NCBI GenBank assembly: GCA_025920425.1
Contig: JAPDLS010000002.1
Span: 59,425 to 123,424 of the forward strand
Direction of reading: 5' to 3'
Source of the DNA: Candidatus Haiyanarchaeum thermophilum
Lineage (GTDB): Archaea; Nanobdellota; Nanobdellia; JAPDLS01; Haiyanarchaeaceae
Length of the DNA: 64,000 nt
The translations under genes were made by a program, and so were the position numbers. Below are positions 51,168-60,188 of this stretch, piece after piece (within the stretch, counting starts at the first letter, position 1; each line of letters opens with the position of its first letter). A model generated the notes under the pieces. That model saw only the letters and a program-made list of their open reading frames with translations. It was not told the origin of the DNA and did no database searches.

Positions 51168-54100
51168 GTGAAGTGGACTAGGATACTCAGAGAATATTTG
51201 GTCTACATCCTATTTCTGTTGGTAATTTTACTTTCCCACATAATTTTATACGATTCAGGCATAGTACTGGCGGTAAGCCTATGCTGCGCTCCAGTTAGAG
51301 TAAATCTCACGAATTGTTCTGCTACTAATTGCCCCTATACTCCGACCCTTTGCACTCCATGCATAGCCTATAATGATACTGGAGTATGCCCATCTACCCG
51401 AGTTATTACTTATAGTCCATCCTCAACCACCGTAATAACTTCTGGCTGGACGAATCCCACATATGCCTATGCCTCGGATGATCTACGGACCTATACCTCG
51501 ACAGACGGTGCCGAGCAGGAGTATAGCGGTTACGGCATAAATGTACCTTGGGGGGCCACAATCAATAAAGTGGAGGTAGGAGTTGAAAGCTATACCACAC
51601 TTCCAGATTATGAGGTACTCTCTGTCAGAATTTACGATGGGAGTAAGTGGTACAGTGCAGTTGTAGATACTTACTCCTCAGAAACACTTGAATGGATCGA
51701 TTTTACCACATCCACCACATGGACTCCTGAAAAGGTTAACTCAATTAAGACGAGAATCTATTACTACTACACTGGGGGTGGGGGAGGATGCTATCCAAAC
51801 TTTACCAAGGCAATAGTATATTCAGATCACCATTATTCGTTCAAAGCTCCAAATGAGATCCAAATAGGAGAAGATATATTATGTTGGAATGAAAGAGATG
51901 GAGTCCACCTTTGTAGGGTAACTGGAATAGATAAGCATAGTGGAGAATGGAAGCTCCTAAACTTCTCCATAGCAAATCTAAGCTTGGTAGTTACGGATAA
52001 TCATCCAATTCCAAGTCCTGAGCTAAATAAGACAATGGAAGCCAAGGAATTTAAGCCAGGGATGAAGCTAAGGGTATTGCTAAATGGCTCAATCTCTTTG
52101 GCTGAGATCTCATCCATCGAGGAACTAAATTTCATAGGAGAGGTATATGATATAAAGATAAATGAAAGCAGCATATTGCTTCTCCTATCCAATCCTCCCT
52201 CTAATAAATTCTCCTCCCTAGATTCTTTAAGTGCCATAGACGCAGAAATAAAGACATACTATGTGGACTGGCTCCCTGTAAGGATAAATTATACTTGCAC
52301 CACTCTTTGCTACGGAACTAATACTGGCGATAATACAGCATGTGCTAATTTACCAATTAACTATTGCAGCTATGCAGGTGCTACTTATTTCGCTGACCAA
52401 TGTAATAGTACTGGAGGAGGTGTAATCGATAGAGCAGATTATATCTGCAGAAGCTCCAGTTTTGCTTCAGATTGTACTGCAGCTTCCCAATGCTCAAATG
52501 TCTATTGGGGATATTGTGCTTTAGGAAATCCGCCTGTGGGCTTCTGTGGAAACAATACAGTTGGAACACCCTGCCTCTTAAACACTTCTGAACAGTTAGC
52601 TCAGGCCTGTCATTGTGTAATATGTGGAGCTCAAAATCAGACACCACCTACTCTTTGCGGAAGGCTTTTCAATCAAACGAGATACTTTACCTCTTATACT
52701 CGGACAGTAAATACAGTTACTGCTAACAGCCTAGGATTCCAAGTAAAGGATGAGCTCTCTCAGGCATGGCTTCTTACTAGTAATCCGAGAGCAAATTTTA
52801 GTATAGGAATCAAAGTATATGTCCTTAACTCAACTGGTGGAAAGACGCTGATCAGTGGAACTGATCCTATAGGTGTGGTGACGGTTTTATTAGGAGAAGA
52901 AAAATGCCTAAGCACGAGTTGGAATGCACCAGATTATCTTCTAGCTAGTACAGATGCCATCTTAGTGGAGTTTTATGGAAGATTTGAAAATGATCCTTGG
53001 ACAATGCTCTCAGGAGCTAGCAGGTTTGTTACTGAGGTGTTAAATGCAAGTAAATTGAAGACTAGTACATGGAATATAAGTTATAGGGTAGGATGTGATA
53101 CATATGTGGGTTATGTAACCTTTGATTCTATCTCTTCTGGAGGAAATTGTAGCAAGATTTCCAATTTCATTTACATTTCTGCTGATTCCAATTTTAATCC
53201 AAATTCTTGGTCAGGAGATATAGTTCAGAAGTGCTGCGGGGATAATGCTAACGAGTATGTTACTCAAGTTAAATTGGCTAATTTATCTCCATTTGAGAAC
53301 TTCCTTCCCCAATACATTGCAGCTTGCTGTAATGCCAGCAACAAATGTGTAGACGGAGGAATATGTTATTCAAACTGGAGTAGAAGGCCAAATACAGATG
53401 CATTCTGTCATGATGCTCATTGGCGTGATATAGATGATTCCCCAACCTACTGCGAGGCAGCAATAGGCCCAAATTCATGGAACCTAGGTCCCAGTGCTGA
53501 AGAGACTTTATATGGCTACAATGCATGCTGTGGAGATGATCCCAATGAATTCAAAAGATGGAGGGAATGTTCAAGTGAGGCAGTTTGTAGCACATCGATT
53601 TATGATATAGCTTGTTGTAATGCCAGCAACAAATGTGTATATGATTTCACATGTTATTCCAATGGAAGCTTCATAGACATAAATAACGATCAAATAGCTG
53701 AGTACTGTAATGAGGGAATATGGAGCCCAAGCATTCTCTGGATAAGGAATTTGAGCACAAGTTATGTGTATACTAAGGTAGGGGAGGAAATAAAGGTACA
53801 TTACTACGTAGAATACACAATGTTTGAATTTAATGCAAGCTGGATTGAGATCACTGGGGCAATTACTCTTACCCAATTAGCCCAATGCTCTCAGCTTTCA
53901 ACAGGATTAGTAGAGTGTATTACTAATTTCACAGCTCCTCAGGAAGGAGAGTACAACATTAGAGTTAAGGCTAATAATACTGCGGGCCACCTCACTGCTG
54001 CCTTTACAAAAGTATATACGTGTGAACTGCTCAAGAGTATAAGCCTAACAAGTGAGCCAGGAGTTATAGATGAACGAAAACTCCTGATTTTTTTCAATAG

Positions 54101-54338
54101 AACTCACTTAGAGTGCGTAAAGGAGACATTAGGTCTCACAGGTTATGGATTTATATTTGAAGTGAGGGATGCACGAGGAGACCTGCTTCAGATAAGGGAT
54201 GAGGATGGAAATCCATTACCATGTAGGCTTCCGAGAGAAGCAACATTGCCTAGGAATGTGGAAGTAGCTACATCCAAGAGATATGCTACTTACAAAAACC
54301 AGCTGGTTACTCTTCTTCTATATCTCTGGAAACTTTAG
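51168..54338 (+). CDS. Giant secreted Cys-rich surface protein with Hint-like insert
   Basis: 1056 residues; GTG start. Signal peptide (LVYILFLLVILLSHIILYDSG), a jelly-roll-like domain (~75-207), a Hint-like segment (208-342), a Cys-rich region (~375-490), a beta-sandwich module (~495-650) shared with the next gene, two CCGDD modules (CCGDNANEY ~688; CCGDDPNEF ~787, each followed by ACCNASNKCV) and an Ig-like tail. The CCGDD modules also occur in the protein at 60189-64000. No membrane anchor is seen at the C-terminus. Probably a surface adhesin, not an enzyme by any visible motif. Confidence 0.82.
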   Translation: MKWTRILREYLVYILFLLVILLSHIILYDSGIVLAVSLCCAPVRVNLTNCSATNCPYTPTLCTPCIAYNDTGVCPSTRVITYSPSSTTVITSGWTNPTYAYASDDLRTYTSTDGAEQEYSGYGINVPWGATINKVEVGVESYTTLPDYEVLSVRIYDGSKWYSAVVDTYSSETLEWIDFTTSTTWTPEKVNSIKTRIYYYYTGGGGGCYPNFTKAIVYSDHHYSFKAPNEIQIGEDILCWNERDGVHLCRVTGIDKHSGEWKLLNFSIANLSLVVTDNHPIPSPELNKTMEAKEFKPGMKLRVLLNGSISLAEISSIEELNFIGEVYDIKINESSILLLLSNPPSNKFSSLDSLSAIDAEIKTYYVDWLPVRINYTCTTLCYGTNTGDNTACANLPINYCSYAGATYFADQCNSTGGGVIDRADYICRSSSFASDCTAASQCSNVYWGYCALGNPPVGFCGNNTVGTPCLLNTSEQLAQACHCVICGAQNQTPPTLCGRLFNQTRYFTSYTRTVNTVTANSLGFQVKDELSQAWLLTSNPRANFSIGIKVYVLNSTGGKTLISGTDPIGVVTVLLGEEKCLSTSWNAPDYLLASTDAILVEFYGRFENDPWTMLSGASRFVTEVLNASKLKTSTWNISYRVGCDTYVGYVTFDSISSGGNCSKISNFIYISADSNFNPNSWSGDIVQKCCGDNANEYVTQVKLANLSPFENFLPQYIAACCNASNKCVDGGICYSNWSRRPNTDAFCHDAHWRDIDDSPTYCEAAIGPNSWNLGPSAEETLYGYNACCGDDPNEFKRWRECSSEAVCSTSIYDIACCNASNKCVYDFTCYSNGSFIDINNDQIAEYCNEGIWSPSILWIRNLSTSYVYTKVGEEIKVHYYVEYTMFEFNASWIEITGAITLTQLAQCSQLSTGLVECITNFTAPQEGEYNIRVKANNTAGHLTAAFTKVYTCELLKSISLTSEPGVIDERKLLIFFNRTHLECVKETLGLTGYGFIFEVRDARGDLLQIRDEDGNPLPCRLPREATLPRNVEVATSKRYATYKNQLVTLLLYLWKL
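51789..52193 (+). other. Hint (intein/hedgehog-type) domain inside the 51168-54338 protein
   Basis: Residues 208-342. Block A: C208-YPNFT...IQIGEDILCWN; block B: VV-T276-DN-H279-PI, which matches the TxxH motif, 68 residues after Cys208 as in minimal inteins; then AKEFKPGMKLRVL and block F GEVYDIKI. The end lacks the usual His-Asn: the matching place reads LLLS-N342-PP. Total of 135 residues is the size of a mini-intein without endonuclease. Because a beta-domain strand (TRIYYYY) precedes and YYVDWLPVRINY follows, it is inserted within another domain. The exact N-terminal border (Cys208 or Ser226-region) is uncertain. Confidence 0.6.
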
Positions 54339-54340
54339 CT

Positions 54341-57217
54341 ATGGGATCTAAGGGGATAATTTTTACCCTAGACGCTATCCTTACAATTTCCTTTCTAGCT
54401 ATATTCATCATCCTTTTCTTTTCAGTTTATAGAGGTTACTATTACTCATTCTACGAATATGATGTAAGGATTAGAGAATATCTCCTCGTCTCAGATCTCC
54501 TAAAATCTTTGGAGAAACAAGGAGTACTAACTAAACTTGCGATCTCAAAGGAGCAGAAAAGGTTATTGGTGGAGAATAGTGTAGTATTAGGAGAAAGCTA
54601 TGTAACTCCATTCCTTCCAAATCAAAGAGCAATTTGTAGGAGTGCTGAAGGATCCGTTCATGTGGTTTGGAGATATAATGATACTGTAGTAAAATATGCT
54701 AGATCTACAGATGGGGGAAAAAGTTTCCAAGTCATAGATCTCGACAATTCAAGTTATACTAAGGGTACTCCTCACATAAGTTGTGATAAAAATTTTGTTA
54801 CGATTGGATACAGGAATTATACTGGTCTTGTAATTGCACTTTCTGAGGATAATGGGGAAAGCTTTTCATTTAGATCTCCTAGGACTCAAAATGTAGATGA
54901 AGTAATTGTGGAACGAAGAGGAGAGAAAATTTATGTTGTTTATAAAGATTCCCTAGATCCATCCAGTATTATTTTCTTCTCCTCCAACGATTCCGGAAAT
55001 TCATGGAGCAATGATGTGACATTATTCGAGGGAGAGGAGTTATACTTTCAAGGACAGCTTCAATATTATTTTAGCTTTAGTTTACCATCCTTCACAGTGG
55101 AAGGAAATGGTAGTGATACAGATAAGTTAAGTGTAGTAGCTGTTGAATACTATTGGGATCCTTGGTGGAGTACTTTTTCCATTTACTTTAGATTTTCAAA
55201 TAACAGCGGGGCTAGTTGGACTCCTTTGAAATTCATAACCAGTTCTAGCTCACAGATTTTTTCAATTACTTTCATTTCTCATGCCAATTCCCTCTATCTA
55301 GCATTTACCAACGAATCCTTCTCCATTTTTTTAGTAAATTCCAGCGATTATGGGGAAAACTGGAGTAATGCTACCCAAATAAGTAAGGGTTCCTTTCCAG
55401 AATTCTATGCAGCATATCCCACCATTACCTTTAACTCCTTCAACCTCCCCACGATCTTTTACTCCAAGAACATAGGAATAAATTCTAGGAATTTCCTCAT
55501 TCCAGACGGAGTGATAAATTTAGCATATAAAGCAGAAAATTCCACTGCCACATCTCCAGATGGAGCCACTATTCCATTCTCCTCTGCTGAGTATGCCCTT
55601 GTCAATGATTCAGACCTCATTAGGCTTAATGTCTCTCCAATTGATAATTCAGCGTTTACTAAATTCGTATTTAATCTCTCAAAGCTCAACATTTTTTCTC
55701 GGGATGTAATAAATTTGACCTATGCACTTCAAGGTTATTATTCAGGAGATCTGGCTCAAACTAAATACAAATTTCATACTTCATGGCTTACAGGAGAAAA
55801 TATGAATACTGTTGAACAGTATTATGTCAGAAGTTTTTCCGGTTTATCCCTCAGTGGAGTGATACGGGATGGAGTATTTCAATTGGGCACGGCCCAGCAG
55901 AATACTAGTGTAGGAGAAGATTATACGTTTATAAACTATGTATATGTGAATGTTACCTATAGATTGCCTTTACAGATAGCATATGCTGGCTTCTTCCGCG
56001 ATGAGTGGAAAGATGAGGACTTCCTTGGAAAAGAGGCTGAAGACAATCTCTTCTTGAATTCTAGATCAGCTTATGCAGGAAACTCCATAGAACTTGTCTA
56101 TGGAAGAGGAAGGATGCCTCCTTACAAGATCATATATGCTCTCGTGAGAGATTGGGAAGAGATTGCGATATCCAGCTTAGCCCAAGTAGATAAGTGGAGA
56201 ATTGAGTTAGCAGTTGAGCCTATTCAAATCAATCAAGCTAGGCATATGAGGAGCGATACACATTCTGTTAATGGGTTAAACACCTATAAGTTGGGTACCA
56301 CTGTTTCAGACCAGCCAGTTTACATACAAGGAGACTGTACAGATACAGGAAGTTTTTACCTAGGAATTAGGGTATGGAGAAGATTGAGCAATCAGACCGA
56401 GATCGAGATCACGAATGGAGTGGCTGTAGGAATAGTCTCATTACTTGTAGGTAGAACTGAAATCGTTACTACTCTCTCTTCGACATGGCAGGCTCCAAAT
56501 TTCTCTCTAGATCCTACAGATTCCTTAGTGATAAGAGTTTATGGAGGTCTCTCCACCCCACCCACATCTCTATTGGCGACCTTTACCACAGAGATCTTAG
56601 GAGCCCATAAGCTTCTCTCCTCAACGTGGAAGATAAACTATAGGGTGCGAAGAATAGTATTTGATAATCCACCTACCAGTTGTTTCGACTTTTTATTTGG
56701 AACTTCCCAAAATGACAGCTATGTAGAAAATCTTACCTATGAGCTTTCGCCCATTTGGCTCAATTATTCCTACAATTGGGAAGGTTCTGAGGTTTTCATG
56801 GCCAGAACCATTTCTCTAATTACTAACTTTACTGAGATACATAAGGAAGGAGGGTTAGCCAATAAGCTCGAGGTGGAAAGTGGAACACCCTATTCGGTGC
56901 TGAAAGTAATAGTTAGAGGTTTGAGGAGTATGGATTTAAACCTACCAGAAAATACTAGCCTCTCAATCAATTGCGAGGTCTTAGATTTGCTCGATCGTAA
57001 GTTGGGATGGAGTATTTCTATTTCTCCTACCATTTTAGTTAATTCCTCATATCAAGACTTCAATGTGTGCAACATAACCATTCCAGAGATAGTCAACATT
57101 CAGAAATATAGAGTAAATGTAACTCTATCCAATTTAACTTATAGCACTAGTAAATATGGGATCTCAGAGTTTTACCTATTTAAACCAGCATATATTAAAC
57201 TTTATTTAGCAAGATGA
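54341..57217 (+). CDS. BNR/sialidase-type beta-propeller on a pilin-like membrane stalk
   Basis: 958 residues. N-terminus MGSKGIIFTLDAILTISFLA followed by a single helix (~8-30) is pilin-like (K-G then F-T-L-D-A). Residues ~120-345 hold five Asp-box motifs (STDGGKSF, SEDNGESF, SNDSGNSW, SNNSGASW, SSDYGENW), the BNR repeat of sialidases and other propellers. Residues ~634-793 repeat the beta-sandwich module of the preceding gene (LSSTWQAPNFSLDPTDSLVI...STWKINYRV). It starts right after the preceding stop. Catalytic residues of sialidases are not evident; it may bind glycans. Confidence 0.82.
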   Translation: MGSKGIIFTLDAILTISFLAIFIILFFSVYRGYYYSFYEYDVRIREYLLVSDLLKSLEKQGVLTKLAISKEQKRLLVENSVVLGESYVTPFLPNQRAICRSAEGSVHVVWRYNDTVVKYARSTDGGKSFQVIDLDNSSYTKGTPHISCDKNFVTIGYRNYTGLVIALSEDNGESFSFRSPRTQNVDEVIVERRGEKIYVVYKDSLDPSSIIFFSSNDSGNSWSNDVTLFEGEELYFQGQLQYYFSFSLPSFTVEGNGSDTDKLSVVAVEYYWDPWWSTFSIYFRFSNNSGASWTPLKFITSSSSQIFSITFISHANSLYLAFTNESFSIFLVNSSDYGENWSNATQISKGSFPEFYAAYPTITFNSFNLPTIFYSKNIGINSRNFLIPDGVINLAYKAENSTATSPDGATIPFSSAEYALVNDSDLIRLNVSPIDNSAFTKFVFNLSKLNIFSRDVINLTYALQGYYSGDLAQTKYKFHTSWLTGENMNTVEQYYVRSFSGLSLSGVIRDGVFQLGTAQQNTSVGEDYTFINYVYVNVTYRLPLQIAYAGFFRDEWKDEDFLGKEAEDNLFLNSRSAYAGNSIELVYGRGRMPPYKIIYALVRDWEEIAISSLAQVDKWRIELAVEPIQINQARHMRSDTHSVNGLNTYKLGTTVSDQPVYIQGDCTDTGSFYLGIRVWRRLSNQTEIEITNGVAVGIVSLLVGRTEIVTTLSSTWQAPNFSLDPTDSLVIRVYGGLSTPPTSLLATFTTEILGAHKLLSSTWKINYRVRRIVFDNPPTSCFDFLFGTSQNDSYVENLTYELSPIWLNYSYNWEGSEVFMARTISLITNFTEIHKEGGLANKLEVESGTPYSVLKVIVRGLRSMDLNLPENTSLSINCEVLDLLDRKLGWSISISPTILVNSSYQDFNVCNITIPEIVNIQKYRVNVTLSNLTYSTSKYGISEFYLFKPAYIKLYLAR

Positions 57218-57561
57218 AGGCCCTTCTCACTGCGGTGCTGGTCTTTCAGATTTTTTTACTTACTCTCCTCACAGCATTTTTCTCCCTAAGTGCTACTGAA
57301 CTTTCAATGGTGAGGGAGAATGAGATGAGGATAACAGTGTACCATATGAAGAGGCTCGCTGATGAGATCTATACAGCCTGGCTTATCTTGAACAAGAGCA
57401 ATGCTAACCAAGAAGCATTTGAAAAATATAGACTAGCTCTCCTCTCCCACTTAGAGGAAATTCATCCCTTAGAACTCACGACCTTTATATTCAACAAAAC
57501 TTCACTCAGGCTAGAGATTAGAGCTCCCTCCCTAAATTTAAGCAAGGAGGTAATCATCTAA
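57214..57561 (+). CDS. Minor pilin-like protein
   Basis: 115 residues. MKALLTAVLVFQIFLLTLLTAFFS: one hydrophobic helix right at the N-terminus, then an amphipathic helix (MRITVYHMKRLADEIYTAWL) and a small beta region. Start overlaps the preceding stop by 4 bases. Shape of a minor pilin; no clear peptidase site. Confidence 0.65.
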   Translation: MKALLTAVLVFQIFLLTLLTAFFSLSATELSMVRENEMRITVYHMKRLADEIYTAWLILNKSNANQEAFEKYRLALLSHLEEIHPLELTTFIFNKTSLRLEIRAPSLNLSKEVII

Positions 57562-57562
57562 G

Positions 57563-58276
57563 ATGAGAAGTCAAATAGCCCTCGAATTTCTCGTAGTAAT
57601 AGGCCTATCCATAGCCATTCTGAGCTTGGTGCTCCTCATCTTTTATCCATCCTTCCAAGAGTCATTCCTGTCAATTCAAATTGAGAGAGTAAGGAACCTA
57701 GCTGAAAAAATTGAGAGATTGTCGAACTCGCTCTGTTCTCTAGGTGAAAATACCACAATGGAGATCTACTTCAACATTCCAGAACTTACACGTAATTTTA
57801 GTTTCATAAACAAGCGTTACGTCTGTTTGAGCTCCATTTATAGGGGAGAACTTCAGATCTTCTGCAGGGAAAGTAGATGCAATATGACAGGCACTCTCCC
57901 AATTGAGAGCGGAGAGTATAGGGGCTTTTTGATAGCTACGAGGGAAGGAGTACTCCTGAAGTTAATTAACCCCATCTCATTCATCCAAATCAAGGCAAAT
58001 AAAACTGAGGGGATTTCTCCAAATGAAGCGATATCTTATAACATTAGCGTCTTTGATCCTAACTGGACGAAGATTACGCAGCCAATCCAACTAAGAATTA
58101 CATTTTACGGGTGCTCTGGAAGATGTGTGGGAGAGGAAAAATTGGTCACGATTTCTAATGGAGAATATACCGATACATATACTTATGATTGCTCCCTAGG
58201 GAATTATACTATCCTCTCAGTAGAAGAGGAATCTCAGAAGGTCTTTGGTGCTCTTCTGCTTGAAGCAGTATGTTAA
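57563..58276 (+). CDS. Class III pilin-like protein
   Basis: 237 residues. MRSQIALEFLVVIGLSIAIL: Arg-Ser-Gln cleavage region, then ALEFL and a hydrophobic helix, as in class III prepilins. A Cys-rich ectodomain follows (SLCSLGEN, RYVCLS, IFCRESRCN, YGCSGRCVGE, YDCSLG, EAVC). Beta-sheet parts (YNISVFDPNWTKI) suggest an adhesive head. It follows the previous gene by one base. Probable minor pilin or tip protein. Confidence 0.75.
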   Translation: MRSQIALEFLVVIGLSIAILSLVLLIFYPSFQESFLSIQIERVRNLAEKIERLSNSLCSLGENTTMEIYFNIPELTRNFSFINKRYVCLSSIYRGELQIFCRESRCNMTGTLPIESGEYRGFLIATREGVLLKLINPISFIQIKANKTEGISPNEAISYNISVFDPNWTKITQPIQLRITFYGCSGRCVGEEKLVTISNGEYTDTYTYDCSLGNYTILSVEEESQKVFGALLLEAVC

Positions 58277-58444
58277 TATTTTCTCTAAGATCTCCTCTCC
58301 CCTCCTATAGAGCTCCTTTCTTTCCATTTCCCTAGCTTCCGCTGCAGGCCCGAATTCGGATGAGAAATAGATGAAGAGTATAACTAAAGCGAGGAGGATC
58401 GCAATTACAATTAATACTTCAGTGCTGAACAATTGGGCCCTCAT
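58217..58444 (-). CDS. Small pilin-like protein (opposite strand)
   Basis: 75 residues. MRAQLFSTEVLIVIAILLAL then a long helix: the R-A-Q site and F-S-(T/L)-E/D are typical of DPANN-style prepilins. The remainder is a charged helix (REMERKELYRRGEEILEKIL). The 3' end overlaps the plus-strand pilin gene by 60 bases tail to tail. Short but with proper signal; existence moderately sure. Confidence 0.6.
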   Translation of the reverse strand: MRAQLFSTEVLIVIAILLALVILFIYFSSEFGPAAEAREMERKELYRRGEEILEKILTYCFKQKSTKDLLRFLFY

Positions 58445-58477
58445 CGATCTTAAGATATTTTTTCCTCCTTTAAATTT

Positions 58478-59152
58478 TTACTCTATGAAGAAATCTAACT
58501 GTGAGAAAAGAAGGGGTTCATTGCTCAACGAGAGTATACCTTTATCCCAACCAACTGTTGTATATTTTCCCGGAAGGAAATTGCTTGCATTTACTTCTAT
58601 TGAGAATTTCCCATTTTCATCACATTGCACCTCTTGGTTAAGTAGGAGCTCATTGAATGCATTATAGATTGAGAGATTCACCACCCCATTTTTAGAAAAC
58701 CCAACTCCATAGAAGCTTATATTCCTAAATTCGAGCTCTTGCTTACGATAATAAGAGGAGTCGCTGAAAAGTGCAGCGATGTAGATACTCTCATTCAAGT
58801 TAGTTATGCTGAGCAGAGAGGGGGCCATGAGCTCTCCCCCGACCAAGCTCCTACTATTGACAAAGCACACAATCTCTTTACCATCTCCTTCGATGAGCAA
58901 TATATTTCTTCCAGTTAGGAAAGTTACATTATATCTCTTGCCAGCTAATTCATTCGGCAATTTGAATGTGGAATGAAATCTGTCTCCAGCCAGAATTGCG
59001 AGATTGATCATGCTACTTAACTCCCCACATAACCTCTCAGCTTCATCTTCAAAACTTCTGAGGAACGATTTGATAAGGAGAGGAATGATTATACACAGGA
59101 TCAAGATGAGAAGGAAAGCTAGCATCAAATCTAAGCTGATCTGGGTTCTCAT
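58478..59152 (-). CDS. Pilin-like protein with class III-type N-terminus
   Basis: 224 residues. MRTQISLDLMLAFLLILILC: R-T-Q site, then a hydrophobic helix. The ectodomain is beta-rich (NVTFLTGRNILLIEGDGKEI; GVVNLSIYNAFNELLLNQEV) and ends with a charged DFFIE. It is upstream of the small pilin-like gene on the minus strand (33 bp) and divergent from the pilin at 59190. Probable minor pilin. Confidence 0.72.
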   Translation of the reverse strand: MRTQISLDLMLAFLLILILCIIIPLLIKSFLRSFEDEAERLCGELSSMINLAILAGDRFHSTFKLPNELAGKRYNVTFLTGRNILLIEGDGKEIVCFVNSRSLVGGELMAPSLLSITNLNESIYIAALFSDSSYYRKQELEFRNISFYGVGFSKNGVVNLSIYNAFNELLLNQEVQCDENGKFSIEVNASNFLPGKYTTVGWDKGILSLSNEPLLFSQLDFFIE

Positions 59153-59189
59153 CTAAAAAATTATTAAGTCTGGTCTTTTAACACTATCT

Positions 59190-59606
59190 ATGCATGCTCA
59201 GACCACTTTAGAATATCTGGTGGTTTTCTCCATCCTAATCATGGTGCTTGCCATATTAGCATTTTTCATCTCCCAGTTCCTATACGTAGAGTTTAGGAAG
59301 GAATATCTAAACTTCTACCAGATCGTTCCAGTTGACTGGGTACTCTTTCCAAACGGTACATTTATAGTCCTTCTCCAATCTGAGCTTCCCTACCAAATAA
59401 TCATTCTTAAGTTGAATGCCATGTTAGATACTCAAACTTCTGAGATCTCAGTGGAGGAAGCAATGGAGCATAATGAAACGAAGAATTTTACCTTGCAATT
59501 CAGCGGCAAGACCGGAAATTATGAAATTTCCTTGAAGATCTCTTATAGAAATACCCTCACCAATGAAATTAAAGTGGAAGAGGGAATACTAAGGGGACAT
59601 ACTTAG
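59190..59606 (+). CDS. Class III pilin-like protein
   Basis: 138 residues. MHAQTTLEYLVVFSILIMVL: H-A-Q cleavage site followed by TLEYL and a hydrophobic helix, the class III pattern. Then a beta-rich domain without Cys (PNGTFIVLLQSELPYQIIIL...GNYEISLKISYRNTLTNEIK). A TATA-like ATTATTAAG lies about 28 bases before the ATG. It ends tail to tail with the nuclease-domain gene. Confidence 0.76.
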   Translation: MHAQTTLEYLVVFSILIMVLAILAFFISQFLYVEFRKEYLNFYQIVPVDWVLFPNGTFIVLLQSELPYQIIILKLNAMLDTQTSEISVEEAMEHNETKNFTLQFSGKTGNYEISLKISYRNTLTNEIKVEEGILRGHT

Positions 59607-60145
59607 AAAGGAGTAATTGAGGGTGGGCAGAGCTCAGAATTGATATAGATCTTAGCTCCAGCTTTTAGGGCTAAAGCTATAGCGTCGCTAGGTCTTGAAT
59701 CGAATTCCCTCACATCATTTCCAACTTTCACGTAGAGAGTGGAGTAGTATGTATTGTTCATTATCCTATCTATGGTTACTGCTTCTACCTTACCAAAACT
59801 GCTTAGCACTTTGAAGAATAGGTCATGAGTACTTGGCCTTGCAGAAGTAAGATTGTGAAGGATATTTGAAATTGAGATAGCTTGGGAAATATCTACTACC
59901 ATTTGAATGTAACTGTTGCCACAACTCAAATAGATGATTCCTTTGGAAGCATCCACAGAAATTACATGGGATTCCATATAGGTAGTTGGAATTCTGAATT
60001 CTACACCAGCTGTAGAGATGGTAAAATTTGGTGCAGTGTAAGTCCTAATGACAAGTGCATCTTTTACTATCGAGAGAAAGATGGTAAAGCATAGCAAATT
60101 GATTATGAGAAGGATGATTAAGAAATATTCGAGCACTCTTACCAT
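59603..60145 (-). CDS. Exported bifunctional-nuclease (BFN/DUF151) domain protein
   Basis: 180 residues. A single N-terminal helix (LEYFLIILLIINLLCFTIFL) with few preceding residues predicts an outside C-terminus. Residues ~55-170 are a DUF151 domain: STHDLFFKVLSSFGKVEAVT, LYVKVGNDVREFDSRPSDAI and ALALKAGAKIYIN. Founding members were reported to act on both RNA and DNA, but most relatives have no tested activity. An extracellular position beside minor pilins is unusual. It is downstream of the giant CCGDD protein on the complementary strand. Confidence 0.75.
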   Translation of the reverse strand: MVRVLEYFLIILLIINLLCFTIFLSIVKDALVIRTYTAPNFTISTAGVEFRIPTTYMESHVISVDASKGIIYLSCGNSYIQMVVDISQAISISNILHNLTSARPSTHDLFFKVLSSFGKVEAVTIDRIMNNTYYSTLYVKVGNDVREFDSRPSDAIALALKAGAKIYINSELCPPSITPF

Positions 60146-60188
60146 AGATCATCATAGGAAAACTGAATTAATTAATTTTACTAAAGGT

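Noticed and set aside
51789-52193. A functional self-splicing intein
   Set aside because: The C-terminal His-Asn and a Cys/Ser/Thr after it are missing, and there is no homing endonuclease. I keep it only as a Hint-like domain.
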